Assembly (NCBI GenBank): GCA_944390275.1
Contig: CALXPL010000002.1
Span: 62,001-126,000, forward strand
Source of the DNA: an uncultured Alphaproteobacteria bacterium
GTDB lineage: Bacteria; Pseudomonadota; Alphaproteobacteria; RF32; CAG-239
Direction of reading: 5' to 3'
DNA: 64,000 nt
The notes under the pieces are model-generated. The model was given only the letters and a program-made list of their open reading frames with translations, did no database searches and was not told the origin of the DNA. Position 1 is the stretch's first letter; each line of letters begins with the position of its first letter. The position numbers were made by a program, and so were the translations under genes. Shown here one piece after another: positions 8,437 through 16,868 of the stretch.

Positions 8437-8841
8437 ATGATTATAGGAATAGGTTCGGATATTACAAATATTTCAAGATTTGAGAGATCGATAGCCGCAT
8501 ATGGAGAGAGATTGATAACAAGAGCTTTGGGAAAAGAAGAACAAGAAGAACTTAAAAAGAAAAATTTTGTATCCAAACAAGAATACGCAGCATCTGTGGC
8601 AAAACGCTTTGCCGCAAAAGAAGCCTGCGCAAAAGCCTTAGGGACGGGGTTTAAAAATGGAATATATTTAAAGGATATTCAAACAGTTCATAATAAGGAA
8701 GGAAAACCGGAAATACTATTAAGCGGAGGAGCACGAGAACGGTTGCAAAAAATATCTGAAAAAGAACAAGTAAATATTCAACTTACCATAAGTGATGATT
8801 ATCCTTTGGCGCAGGCCTTTGTTGTAATAGAGACTTATTAA
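8437..8841 (+). CDS. acpS: Holo-[acyl-carrier-protein] synthase
   Basis: A 134-residue AcpS that transfers 4'-phosphopantetheine from CoA to the serine of acyl carrier protein. The N-terminal IGIGSDITNISRF strand carries the metal-binding Asp, and the VAKRFAAKEACAKALGTG helix carries the second acidic ligand (KRFAAKEA). The family's C-terminal ISDDYPLAQAFVVIE strand is present. The gene lies 11 bases after rel with an AAAGGA ribosome site. In many Alphaproteobacteria pdxJ precedes acpS; it is absent here. Confidence 0.95.
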   Translation: MIIGIGSDITNISRFERSIAAYGERLITRALGKEEQEELKKKNFVSKQEYAASVAKRFAAKEACAKALGTGFKNGIYLKDIQTVHNKEGKPEILLSGGARERLQKISEKEQVNIQLTISDDYPLAQAFVVIETY

Positions 8842-8939
8842 AAAAATTATTGTGTAAGCAAAATACGATTGCTTTAGATAATATTACGAGTTGTGAGCTT
8901 ATCCAAGGCAATAGAACCAATAAGTTTAAGGAAAAGAAA

Positions 8940-9668
8940 ATGGATAAAGAAGAAAGTATTGCCGACACGATTAAAACCATAATATACGCAATATTAATTG
9001 CAGTATTTATAAGGACATTTATGTTCGAACCATTTAAAATACCATCGGGGTCAATGTATCCGACACTCTATGTTGGAGACTTTTTGTTTGTATCAAAATA
9101 TAGTTATGGCTATTCAAAACATTCATTACCATTTAGTATGCCGTTGTTTGAAGGTAGAATATGGTCGGATAGTCCGGAAAGAGGGGATGTTATAGTATTC
9201 AAAGAACCTCAGTATAATAAGACGGACTATATAAAACGATTGATAGGGTTGCCGGGAGATAAAATAAAATTAGTTAATGGACGCTTATATATTAACGGCA
9301 AACAAGTCGAAAGAGAACAAATAGAAGATTTTGTCTTACATGATAAATATGGCAATGTTGAAAGATATAGACAGTATGTGGAAACACTACCGAATGGAGT
9401 AAAACACAAAATACTTGAAGTATCCGATAGTGAAGATTTTGATAATGTTCCGGAAGTAACAGTACCGGAAGGACATTACTTTATGATGGGAGATAATCGA
9501 GATAAATCGGACGATAGTCGCGTAAATGTTGGTTTTGTTCCAGAAGAAAACTTGGTTGGAAAAGCGCGAGTCTTATTTTTCTCATTAGATTCAGACGGAG
9601 ATTGGTACAAACTTTGGAATTTACCACGTCAGATTCGTTGGTCTCGTTTATTTAATAAAATCAAATAG
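8940..9668 (+). CDS. lepB: Signal peptidase I
   Basis: A 242-residue inner-membrane protease that removes Sec and Tat signal peptides. One N-terminal transmembrane helix (about 12-28) is followed by the catalytic Ser box (PSGSMYPTL, Ser at about 38), the Lys box (YIKRLIGLPGD) and the GDNRDKSDDSR box. The frame is open upstream to 8850, but the extra 30 residues are unlike the family, and AAGGAAAAG lies directly before the ATG at 8940, which is therefore chosen. The 98-base gap after acpS holds no other gene. Confidence 0.94.
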   Translation: MDKEESIADTIKTIIYAILIAVFIRTFMFEPFKIPSGSMYPTLYVGDFLFVSKYSYGYSKHSLPFSMPLFEGRIWSDSPERGDVIVFKEPQYNKTDYIKRLIGLPGDKIKLVNGRLYINGKQVEREQIEDFVLHDKYGNVERYRQYVETLPNGVKHKILEVSDSEDFDNVPEVTVPEGHYFMMGDNRDKSDDSRVNVGFVPEENLVGKARVLFFSLDSDGDWYKLWNLPRQIRWSRLFNKIK

Positions 9669-9675
9669 GATTACA

Positions 9676-10347
9676 ATGAAAGACATAAAATTATTGGAAG
9701 AAAAGTTAGGTTATAACTTTAAGAATATAAATTTATTGAGACAAGCAGTTACGCATAGTAGTTATGAATCTTCTATTCATGGCAATTATGAGCGGTTGGA
9801 GTTTTTGGGAGATAGAGTATTAGGAGTCGCAATAGCCAGTTTACTGTATAAAATTTTTCCGAATGAACCGGAAGGAAGTCTCTCTCAAAGACATACAGGA
9901 TTAGTTTGTAAGGAAACGGTAGCTGAAGTCGCAAGACGTCTTGATTTAGATAAATATATAATATGCGTTGGTAATGAGATACACGAAAATGAAAATGTCC
10001 TTTGCGATGTCTGCGAAGCGGTAATCGGAGCTATTTTTATAGACAGCCATTGTGAAAGAGCCGTAGAGTTTGTTAACGAACATTGGAGAGATTTAATTGA
10101 TAAGAATATGGCTCCTCCTAAGGATAGCAAAACATTGTTACAAGAAGTTGCTCATGTAAAAGGGTACGGTTTCCCGATATATCAAACAGAAGATCGTACA
10201 GGAACGGAACATGAGCCGACGTTTGTTATGTCCGTAACGATAGAAGGTTTTGGAAAAGCGTTAGGTAGCGGAAAAAATAAAAAGATAGCAGAGCAGGATG
10301 CAGCAAAAAAAATGCTCATACAACTTGAGAACAAACAAGATGAGTAA
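9676..10347 (+). CDS. rnc: Ribonuclease III
   Basis: A 223-residue endonuclease that cuts double-stranded RNA, including rRNA precursors. The catalytic signature ERLEFLGDRVL (about 41-51) and the downstream acidic pair in CDVCEAVIGAIFID (about 111-124) are complete. A dsRNA-binding domain occupies about 153-220 (DSKTLLQEVAH onward, GSGKNKKIAEQDAAKKML). It starts 7 bases after lepB and overlaps the start of era by 8 bases, consistent with one transcript and coupled translation. Confidence 0.95.
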   Translation: MKDIKLLEEKLGYNFKNINLLRQAVTHSSYESSIHGNYERLEFLGDRVLGVAIASLLYKIFPNEPEGSLSQRHTGLVCKETVAEVARRLDLDKYIICVGNEIHENENVLCDVCEAVIGAIFIDSHCERAVEFVNEHWRDLIDKNMAPPKDSKTLLQEVAHVKGYGFPIYQTEDRTGTEHEPTFVMSVTIEGFGKALGSGKNKKIAEQDAAKKMLIQLENKQDE

Positions 10348-11254
10348 TACCGAAAAGAATCAGGCAACACGATGCGGCTTTGTCGCATTAATAGGAGCCC
10401 CAAATTCAGGAAAATCAACGATAACCAACCATTTTACCGGCTCAAAAGTTTCCATAGTAAGTCCCAAGGTTCAAACGACGCGAAGTATTGTAAAAGGCAT
10501 AGGGATAATTGAGAATAGCCAAATTATATTTTTGGATACACCGGGGATATTTAATCCGAAACGCCGTTTGGATAGAGCCATGGTTGCATCCGCATGGGGA
10601 GGGGTAAATGATGCGGATATAACGGTTTTGGTTGTTGATTCGCAAAAGGGGTTAACGGAAGAAGTCGAGAATATAATAAAGCACCTAAAAGAAAATAATT
10701 TAGCGACAATATTAGTTTTAAACAAAATAGATTTGGTATCTAAAGAAAAATTACTACAACTGGGTGCCACATTAAATAAAGAGTATTCGTTTCAAGAAAC
10801 GTTTTTTATATCTGCATTAACAGGCAAAAACATAGATGAATTTTATCGATATTTAGCAGAAAAGTTACCGGAAAGCCCATGGTATTATCCGGAAGAGCAG
10901 ATGTCCGATATGCCGTTAAAATTATTGGCAGCCGAGATAGTTCGCGAAAAATTATTTTTGTATTTACAACAAGAATTGCCGTATATGCTGACCGTGGAGC
11001 CGGAATTATGGGAAAGAAGGGAAGACGGGAGCATTCGAGCAGAGATGACAATTTATGTTCAAAGAGATAGTCAAAAGATTATAATTTTGGGTAGGCAAGG
11101 ACGTATGATAAAAAAAATAGGACAAACAGCTCGTAAAGAAATAGAAGAGCTGTTGGAAGAGAGAGTTCATTTATTTTTATACGTGAAGGTGAGAGAAAAT
11201 TGGTTGGACGATCCGGCACGATATAGCAGCTGGGGATTAGATTACAACGCATAA
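10340..11254 (+). CDS. era: GTPase Era
   Basis: A 304-residue GTPase needed for 30S ribosome assembly that binds the 3' end of 16S rRNA. The G1 motif GAPNSGKS (about 19-26), G3 DTPGIF, G4 NKID and a C-terminal KH domain (about 215-300, with the GRQGRMIKKIG loop) are all present. The frame is open upstream to 10298, but the ATG at 10340 overlaps the rnc stop in the compact ATGAGTAA arrangement and gives the usual N-terminus. It is the last gene of the rpoZ-era run and is followed by a terminator. Confidence 0.94.
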   Translation: MSNTEKNQATRCGFVALIGAPNSGKSTITNHFTGSKVSIVSPKVQTTRSIVKGIGIIENSQIIFLDTPGIFNPKRRLDRAMVASAWGGVNDADITVLVVDSQKGLTEEVENIIKHLKENNLATILVLNKIDLVSKEKLLQLGATLNKEYSFQETFFISALTGKNIDEFYRYLAEKLPESPWYYPEEQMSDMPLKLLAAEIVREKLFLYLQQELPYMLTVEPELWERREDGSIRAEMTIYVQRDSQKIIILGRQGRMIKKIGQTARKEIEELLEERVHLFLYVKVRENWLDDPARYSSWGLDYNA

Positions 11255-11265
11255 AAATAAAAAAG

Positions 11266-11300
11266 AAAAATTAGGTGATTGAAAAGACCTAATTTTTTTT
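11266..11300 (+). terminator. Terminator after era
   Basis: AAAAATTAGGT (11266-11276) pairs with ACCTAATTTTT (11287-11297), followed by a T-run. It separates the rel-era run from the flagellar operon. Confidence 0.8.
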
Positions 11301-11324
11301 AATGTTTAAAAAAGAATTAAAATT

Positions 11325-11340
11325 TGGCACGTTATTTGCA
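11325..11340 (+). promoter_or_regulatory. Sigma-54 promoter of the flg operon
   Basis: TGGCAC (-24 element, 11325-11330), G, four bases, then TTGCA (-12 element, 11336-11340). This matches the RpoN consensus TGGCACR-N4-TTGCW at every fixed position. It lies 46 bases before flgF and just after the era terminator. Sigma-54 control of middle and late flagellar genes is known from Caulobacter. Confidence 0.88.
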
Positions 11341-11385
11341 ATAGAAATGGCAAAGCAAAAATTATCCTTAAAATAGGGGAAAAAG

Positions 11386-12132
11386 ATGGATAATACAAAT
11401 TATATAGCTTTGTCAAGACAAATGGCATTGTGGAAGCAAATGGATGTTATATCCAATAATATGGCTAACATGAACACGTCAGGTTACAAAGGGGATGAAG
11501 CCGTATTCACGACATACTTAGCACAAACAGAAAATCCGGCAAAAGGAATGGTAGGTAATCCGCTTTATTTTACAGAGGATTACGGAACATATAAAAATTT
11601 CGCAGAAGGAATGATAGAACATACAGGAAATTCTTTAGATGTAGCCATAAAGGGAGATGCTTTTTTTGCAGTAGAAACGGCAGACGGTGAAAAATATACA
11701 AGAAAAGGTCAGTTTTTATTAGATTCTAATGGGGCGATTATAACAAAAGAAGGCTACACATTGCTCTCGGAAAACGGAACTCCGTTTTTTATAGCTCCGA
11801 ATGAAAAAGAAATAAGCATAAGCAAAAGTGGAGAGGTAAGTACGGAAAACGGTTCTTTAGGAAGAATAAGATTAGCAAGTTTTGAAAATAAGCAGGATTT
11901 ACAGAAGGTGGGAGATACTCTGTTTGAGAATAAAGAGGGCAATATCGTAGAATATAATAATGGGAACTACGAAATAGAGCAAGAATCAATAGAAAAATCT
12001 AATATAGAGCCAATTTCGGAAATGACGAAAATGATAAATTTGCAACGTTCTTATGAATATGTCCAACAGATGATAGATACCGAACATGAACGTTTATCAA
12101 ATACAATAACGGCATTTTCACAACAAATTTAA
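11386..12132 (+). CDS. flgF: Flagellar basal-body rod protein FlgF
   Basis: A 248-residue proximal rod protein. The N-terminal rod-protein motif (QMDVISNNMANMNTSGYKGDEAVF, about 18-41), the HTGNSLDVAIKGDAFFAVE segment (about 78-96) and the C-terminal helix (EMTKMINLQRSYEYVQQMI) are those of the FlgF/FlgG family. It is shorter and more divergent than the next gene, which is clearly FlgG, so FlgF is assigned by size and order. GGGGA precedes the ATG. It is the first gene after the sigma-54 promoter. Confidence 0.9.
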   Translation: MDNTNYIALSRQMALWKQMDVISNNMANMNTSGYKGDEAVFTTYLAQTENPAKGMVGNPLYFTEDYGTYKNFAEGMIEHTGNSLDVAIKGDAFFAVETADGEKYTRKGQFLLDSNGAIITKEGYTLLSENGTPFFIAPNEKEISISKSGEVSTENGSLGRIRLASFENKQDLQKVGDTLFENKEGNIVEYNNGNYEIEQESIEKSNIEPISEMTKMINLQRSYEYVQQMIDTEHERLSNTITAFSQQI

Positions 12133-12148
12133 CTAGGGGAAAAAGACA

Positions 12149-12937
12149 ATGAGATCATTAAATATTGGTGCAACAGGAATGCTGGCTCAACAGACAAATG
12201 TTGATGTCATTTCCAATAATATCGCAAATATGAACACCACAGCCTATAGTAAACGCCGTGCAGAGTTCAATGATTTGCTTTATCAAAATATAGTTCGTCC
12301 GGGAGCTGTATCAACAGCAGGACAAACAATCGTTCCGGCAGGAATACAGTTGGGGACAGGCGTAAAAGTTGCCGCAATTTATCGAATAACGGATGGAAAT
12401 GCTTTAACGAATACCGGAAATAGTTTGGATTTGGCAATTAAGGGAAGAGGCTATTTTCAAATTGAACTACCGGAAGGAAAAGGTACGGCATATACCCGAG
12501 ATGGAGCATTTCAAAGAAACGGGGACGGAGTAATTGTTACACATGATGGATACGTTGTTCAACCGGAAATTACCATACCTGATGACGCCATAGAAGTATA
12601 TGTAAATGCGGCCGGAGAAGTTTGGGTAAAACAAGATGGTCAGGTTGATGAGTTAAATGTAGGTCAATTGGAAATAGCCGCATTTGTAAATGAAGCAGGA
12701 TTAGAAGCGATGGGGCAGAATTTATTTTTAGAAACAGAAGCCTCCGGAGCACCGATTGTTGACAATCCGGATAATGAAGGATTTGGTTCTATTCAATCAG
12801 GGTATTTAGAAACGTCAAATGTAAATCCTGTATCAGAAATCACCGAATTAGTCTCGGCGCAAAGAGCTTATGAAATGAATTCAAAAATCATAACAACATC
12901 AGACCAAATGCTTTCAACGGTAAGTCAAATGAAGTAA
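12149..12937 (+). CDS. flgG: Flagellar distal rod protein FlgG
   Basis: A 262-residue distal rod protein that crosses the periplasm to the hook. It starts MRSLNIGATGMLAQQTNVDVISNNIANMNT, the standard FlgG N-terminus, then GTGVKVAAIYR, NSLDLAIKGRGYFQI and the C-terminal SNVNPVSEITELVSAQRAYEMNSKII. Length matches the usual 262 residues. It follows flgF by 16 bases with a GGGGA ribosome site. Confidence 0.95.
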   Translation: MRSLNIGATGMLAQQTNVDVISNNIANMNTTAYSKRRAEFNDLLYQNIVRPGAVSTAGQTIVPAGIQLGTGVKVAAIYRITDGNALTNTGNSLDLAIKGRGYFQIELPEGKGTAYTRDGAFQRNGDGVIVTHDGYVVQPEITIPDDAIEVYVNAAGEVWVKQDGQVDELNVGQLEIAAFVNEAGLEAMGQNLFLETEASGAPIVDNPDNEGFGSIQSGYLETSNVNPVSEITELVSAQRAYEMNSKIITTSDQMLSTVSQMK

Positions 12938-12956
12938 GAGTAGAGTATTAACGAGA

Positions 12957-13667
12957 ATGAATAAGAAGATTGCTTACATATTTTTACTATTTGGAATACT
13001 TTTCAAGAGTCTGAGCGTTTCAGCAGCCGTTTATGTTAATGAAAAAGACGTATCAACAGCTTTAAAAGAAGAGTTTTTAAACGAAGGTTACGAAGACGAA
13101 ATTGAAATAGAGTTTTTTGGCGGAAAGACAAACTATGAATTTTTAGAAGGTAATGCATTTAAGATAATGATAGTCAATTTAAAAATTGACGAAACGCAAG
13201 AAAGATTTTCAAGCCAAGCAGAAATATATGTAGATGGTCAAGTAAAGGGAAAAACCGAATTAAGTGGAAAGTTTTATAAATTGGCAGAAGTTTATGTCCC
13301 GTCTCGTAACATAAAGAAAGGGGAAATCATTAAAGAAGGTGATTTAAAACCAATCAAGATAAGAAACGGACGTATAAAAAACACGCATATAACGGACAAA
13401 GAGAAACTTTACAATAAAGAAGCCAAAAGGATGCTAAAAGAAGGAAAATTAATAGTCGATAATGATGTTGGCGAAAAAATAATTATTCGTAAAGGAGATG
13501 TGATTACCGCACTTTATGCAACGCCGCATATGCAGATAAGTGCCAAAGTGGAAGCTCAAGAAGATGGGGCTAAGGGAGAAAAAATAGAATTATTAAATAA
13601 TAAAAGCCAAAAACACATTTATGGAGAGGTTATAGACGCGGAAACCGTGAAAGTCGATATTCAGTAG
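12957..13667 (+). CDS. flgA: Flagellar P-ring chaperone FlgA
   Basis: A 236-residue periplasmic chaperone for P-ring (FlgI) assembly. A signal peptide (core about 6-22, cut near SVSA) is followed by a divergent N-terminal half. A SAF-type C-terminal domain is recognisable from SRNIKKGEIIKEGDLKPI (about 119-136) to GDVITALYATPHMQISAKVEA. The order flgF-flgG-flgA-flgH supports the call. No flgI follows in this window, so the P-ring gene must lie elsewhere. Confidence 0.88.
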   Translation: MNKKIAYIFLLFGILFKSLSVSAAVYVNEKDVSTALKEEFLNEGYEDEIEIEFFGGKTNYEFLEGNAFKIMIVNLKIDETQERFSSQAEIYVDGQVKGKTELSGKFYKLAEVYVPSRNIKKGEIIKEGDLKPIKIRNGRIKNTHITDKEKLYNKEAKRMLKEGKLIVDNDVGEKIIIRKGDVITALYATPHMQISAKVEAQEDGAKGEKIELLNNKSQKHIYGEVIDAETVKVDIQ

Positions 13668-13682
13668 AGAGGAAAAGAAAAG

Positions 13683-14432
13683 ATGAAGAGATACCAACAA
13701 ATAATACAAATACTGATGCTCGGAACGCTTTTAAGCGGCTGTAACACATGGTCAAGATTAAGTACGATAGGAAAGGAGCCCGAGTTAACTCCGATAGAAA
13801 ATCCGGTAACACAACCGAATTATCAACCGGTAAGTATGCCAATGCCGCACCAACCGGATCAAAGTCGAGGAGCAAACTCGTTATGGGCAAAAGGATCTTC
13901 AGGTTTCTTTAAGGATATGAGAGCCTCGAAAGTAGGAGATATTATTACGGTAAATATCTCGGCAAAAGATGCCGCGACAATGAAGAACAAGACAGAACAA
14001 ACGCGAGATACAAACTCAGATACGGTTAATGTCGGCAGCCTTTTTGGTTACGAAGAATATGCCAAAGATTATTTGCCAGATGGAGTTGATGTCAACAATT
14101 TGGTAAATGTTACATCAGACCATGATATTACGGGAGAAGGGAAGATTGACAGATCGGAAACAATCGACATGACAATGGCAGGAGTTGTAACACAAGTATT
14201 ACCAAACGGTAACTTAGTAATTGAAGGCTCGCAAGAAATAAGAGTAAATTATGAACTAAGACAATTAACGGTAAGAGGAATAATCAGAAGAGCGGATATT
14301 ACATCAGATAATTCGATAGACTCAAGCAAGATAGCCGAATTAAGAGTTTCTTACGGAGGCAAAGGAACGATATCAGATGTTCAAGAACCACGATACGGAC
14401 GTCAGTTAATAGATATTTTATCTCCGTTCTAA
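13683..14432 (+). CDS. flgH: Flagellar L-ring lipoprotein FlgH
   Basis: A 249-residue outer-membrane L-ring protein. The N-terminus is a lipoprotein signal with lipobox LLSGC (Cys at about 20). Typical FlgH blocks follow: SLWAKGSSGFFKDMRASKVGDIITV (about 62-86), an SLFG region, GEGKIDRSETIDMTMAGVV, VLPNGNLVIEGSQEIRVNYE, and the C-terminal RYGRQLIDILSPF. It is the last gene of the flgFGAH block and is followed by two hairpins. Confidence 0.95.
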   Translation: MKRYQQIIQILMLGTLLSGCNTWSRLSTIGKEPELTPIENPVTQPNYQPVSMPMPHQPDQSRGANSLWAKGSSGFFKDMRASKVGDIITVNISAKDAATMKNKTEQTRDTNSDTVNVGSLFGYEEYAKDYLPDGVDVNNLVNVTSDHDITGEGKIDRSETIDMTMAGVVTQVLPNGNLVIEGSQEIRVNYELRQLTVRGIIRRADITSDNSIDSSKIAELRVSYGGKGTISDVQEPRYGRQLIDILSPF

Positions 14433-14459
14433 GCAGATTTCCCCATATTATTATGTAAG

Positions 14460-14487
14460 TAAGAAAAAATCTCCCCATTTTTTCTTA
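14460..14487 (+). other. AT-only hairpin before the flgH terminator
   Basis: TAAGAAAAAAT (14460-14470) and ATTTTTTCTTA (14477-14487) are perfect 11-base arms around a CTCCCC loop. It may help protect the 3' end of the flg transcript or act as a weak first terminator. Confidence 0.4.
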
Positions 14488-14496
14488 GAAGAAAAG

Positions 14497-14543
14497 AAAG
14501 CCTGTTTTATTTTTCCCCTAAATTATTAAACAGGCTTTTTTTT
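14497..14543 (+). terminator. Terminator after flgH
   Basis: AAAGCCTGTTT (14497-14507) pairs with AAACAGGCTTT (14528-14538), followed by a T-run. Confidence 0.85.
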
Positions 14544-14649
14544 GTTAATAAAAGAAATTTTTTTGATTAAATTAACGATTTAAAAGTCTATTTATAAGAA
14601 GGTATATCTGTAAATAAAATTGCGAAATAATTTTTTAAGGAAGCTAAAT

Positions 14650-15315
14650 ATGAAAAAAACAACAGACCAAGTAAAAAATGCCGAACGAGAAGCTTCGATT
14701 CTCTTAAATCATGCTGTTGAATTGTCGCAAGCGGCAGCAAGCAATAGTGATAAAGAAAAAATCTTAGCTTTAGACAGCAATTTAAAACTTTGGGTAGAGA
14801 TAGAAACAACTTTAAAAAACGCAAAGAATTTGCTTCCAGAAGAAATTAAAACAAATCTTTTAAAATTATCAAAATTTGTAGAACGCTTGACATTGACCAA
14901 AGGTGTTAAAATGACGAAAAATGATTTTGATACTTTGGTTAACATTAATATGCAAATTTCAGGAGGTTTGGTAGATGCGGTTAAAAACAGTTTAGCCCGT
15001 GAAGAAGCGTTTCAATTATTAAAATGTGCAATAGATTTATCGACGGCAAAAGAAAATAATAATACGAGCGATATGGTAAATGCCTTAGAAAACAATATGA
15101 AATTATGGGTATATATCAAGACTTTGGCCTCATCAGAAAAGAATCCTTTGCCGAAAGAAACAAAAACAAATTTAATCAAGTTAGCAGATTATGTTTCCTC
15201 AAAAACATTGGAAGTAGGAAAGAATGTTGATAATATCAATGAAAAAGCAATAGATTCGATGATAATGACAAATTTGCAAATTTCAGAAGGTTTAATGACT
15301 AAAAGAACAAAATAA
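14650..15315 (+). CDS. Tandem-duplicated FlaF-like flagellin regulator
   Basis: A 221-residue protein made of two FlaF-like units. In Caulobacter FlaF (a single unit of about 115 residues) acts with FlbT in flagellin synthesis. Unit 1 (about 10-105) has ALDSNLKLW, LLPEEIKTNLLKLSKFV and LVNINMQISGGL; unit 2 (about 112-218) has ALENNMKLW, PLPKETKTNLIKLADYV and MTNLQISEGL. These match the family pattern 'ALD.N...W', 'LP...r..i..Ls..V', 'INr.I..GL'. The frame is open upstream to a TTG at 14620, but AAGGAAG sits before the ATG at 14650. No flbT or flagellin gene lies nearby. Confidence 0.78.
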   Translation: MKKTTDQVKNAEREASILLNHAVELSQAAASNSDKEKILALDSNLKLWVEIETTLKNAKNLLPEEIKTNLLKLSKFVERLTLTKGVKMTKNDFDTLVNINMQISGGLVDAVKNSLAREEAFQLLKCAIDLSTAKENNNTSDMVNALENNMKLWVYIKTLASSEKNPLPKETKTNLIKLADYVSSKTLEVGKNVDNINEKAIDSMIMTNLQISEGLMTKRTK

Positions 15316-15328
15316 GACAAAGCCAAAG

Positions 15329-15376
15329 AAAATAATCCCTCTTTTGAATGAGAATTTAAAAGAGGGATTATTTTTA
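15329..15376 (+). terminator. Terminator after the FlaF-like gene
   Basis: A long stem, AAATAATCCCTCTTTT with AAAAGAGGGATTATTT, followed by T's. Confidence 0.85.
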
Positions 15377-15383
15377 AGATAAA

Positions 15384-15418
15384 AAATAAGGCTTATTTAA
15401 ATCGAAAATAAGCCTTAA
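15384..15418 (-). terminator. Terminator after pfkA
   Basis: TAAGGCTTATTT (15387-15398) pairs with AAATAAGCCTTA (15406-15417). On the minus strand a T-rich run follows. Confidence 0.75.
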
Positions 15419-15439
15419 TTAAAAAGAGCATATGAAGAA

Positions 15440-16519
15440 CTACTTTAACTCACCAATATACATCCCCAAGGCATGGGCTGCTTTAACAAAATCACTATGA
15501 ACATCAAGGAGAGTAGTTCCTTTTTTAACAACATCGTCAATGCTATAGGCTTCAACGTGTCCATTTTTCCATGCCACCATCATGTTTGTTTGATCATTAG
15601 CTAATAATTCAACAGCTTTAGCACCAAAGAGAGCGGCTAACATTCTGTCGAAGCAAGAGGGAGTGCCGGAACGCTGAACATGTCCAAGAGTTGTAACACG
15701 AGTCTGAAAATCTTTATAACGATTATTAATTTCGGCAGATAGATATTGTCCGATCCCACCGTAAACAGCTTCACCGATTAAATTTTTGGCAGCAGAAAGA
15801 TGTTGTCCGTTTTCAGTTTTAATACCTTCAGAAACAACAATGACGGCGTGATTTCTGCCAGATTTTTTAATTTCCTTTAATTTATTAATAACCCCATCAA
15901 TTTTATAAGGAATTTCGGGAACCAAGCAAACATCAGCTTGACCAGCCAAAGCAGATTGCATAGCAAGATGACCGGCATCACGTCCCATAACTTCAAGAAT
16001 AAGGGCACGGTGGTGAGAACGAGCGGTCAAATTTAAGCTGTCAACAGCGTCGGTACAAACTTGACAAGCCGTATTAAAACCGACAGAGAACTCAGTAATA
16101 GGAGTATCATTATCAATGGTTTTAGGAATTCCAACCATTTTAATACCGGCACCTTTACAATAATTACTGGTAATATTCATACTTCCGTCGCCACCCACAA
16201 CAATAACGGCATCAAGACCTAATTTTTTTACACCATCACCAAAACGTTTAGACATTTCGGAGAGAGATTCCATTTTAACGCCCTTATTAAGAGAACCTAA
16301 ATAAGATCCGCTAAGGCGAGGCCAAGGCGTATCTGAAAAATTATGAACGGTAAGAACTTCATAAGAAAGCGGTTCTTCGGTCAAACCATCCGTACCATTG
16401 TGAATACCATAGATTTCCCATCCCAATTGAGCAGCCGCATTAACAACAGCTCTGATAACGGCATTAAGACCGGCACAGTCGCCACCACTAGTCAAGATAC
16501 CAATTTTTTTTGTTTTCAT
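15440..16519 (-). CDS. pfkA: 6-phosphofructokinase
   Basis: A 359-residue phosphofructokinase that phosphorylates fructose 6-phosphate in glycolysis. The N-terminal ILTSGGDCAGLNAVIRAVV, the GGDGS phosphate-donor site (109-113), the PKTIDNDTP catalytic loop (132-140) and MGRDAGHLA are present. Glycine in GGDGS is typical of ATP-dependent enzymes, while lysine in PKTIDND is typical of PPi-dependent ones. This Gly/Lys mix is known from group III actinobacterial-type ATP enzymes, so ATP is the likelier donor but not certain. AGGAG precedes the start. Confidence 0.92.
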   Translation of the reverse strand: MKTKKIGILTSGGDCAGLNAVIRAVVNAAAQLGWEIYGIHNGTDGLTEEPLSYEVLTVHNFSDTPWPRLSGSYLGSLNKGVKMESLSEMSKRFGDGVKKLGLDAVIVVGGDGSMNITSNYCKGAGIKMVGIPKTIDNDTPITEFSVGFNTACQVCTDAVDSLNLTARSHHRALILEVMGRDAGHLAMQSALAGQADVCLVPEIPYKIDGVINKLKEIKKSGRNHAVIVVSEGIKTENGQHLSAAKNLIGEAVYGGIGQYLSAEINNRYKDFQTRVTTLGHVQRSGTPSCFDRMLAALFGAKAVELLANDQTNMMVAWKNGHVEAYSIDDVVKKGTTLLDVHSDFVKAAHALGMYIGELK

Positions 16520-16546
16520 AAAAAAACTCCTGATAAATTTTATTTA

Positions 16547-16575
16547 TTGCATTTTAAGTAAAATTGCTGTATAAT
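16547..16575 (+). promoter_or_regulatory. Housekeeping promoter for the DUF465 gene
   Basis: TTGCAT (16547-16552) and a perfect TATAAT (16570-16575) are 17 bases apart, about 80 bases before the ATG at 16656. Confidence 0.65.
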
Positions 16576-16655
16576 GTAATACAAATTTTATTGGAGTATT
16601 TCCAGTAAAAAATGTGTTTATCATAAATTTTTTTAATCGAAGGGGAAAAAAATAG

Positions 16656-16868
16656 ATGTTTAAAGACGACAATCTCGGAAAATTACAGCACAAGCTGTGT
16701 GAACTCAAACTCGAAGAACGTCGTATCAGTTCAGACATCAGACACTTGGTATTAAAAAATAGAACCATTGATTTTTATCAAGCAAAACAATTAAATGCGC
16801 TTCGTTGTGGATTAAAAAAACAAATAAAGAATGTCGAAGCGAATATAACGCCAAATATAATTGCGTAA
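16656..16868 (+). CDS. DUF465 (YdcH-like) small protein
   Basis: A 70-residue charged, probably coiled-coil protein. The pattern 'L..KL..L..EER.I...I' then 'QLNALRCGLKKQIKNVEANITPNIIA' matches DUF465 proteins, whose C-terminus normally reads 'LKK.KL.LKD.I..le..l.P.iia'. Function of the family is unknown. An AAGGGGAAAA ribosome site precedes the start. rpsU follows 89 bases later. Confidence 0.75.
   Translation: MFKDDNLGKLQHKLCELKLEERRISSDIRHLVLKNRTIDFYQAKQLNALRCGLKKQIKNVEANITPNIIA

Noticed and set aside
8850..8939. N-terminal extension of LepB
   Set aside because: The extra 30 residues are unlike signal peptidases, and AAGGAAAAG directly precedes the ATG at 8940.
10879..11070. Small plus-strand ORF of 63 codons inside era
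   Set aside because: It is a shadow frame with no ribosome site, fully within the conserved era coding region.
14620..14649. Longer start (TTG) for the FlaF-like protein
   Set aside because: The AAGGAAG ribosome site lies between the TTG and the ATG at 14650, so the ATG is used.
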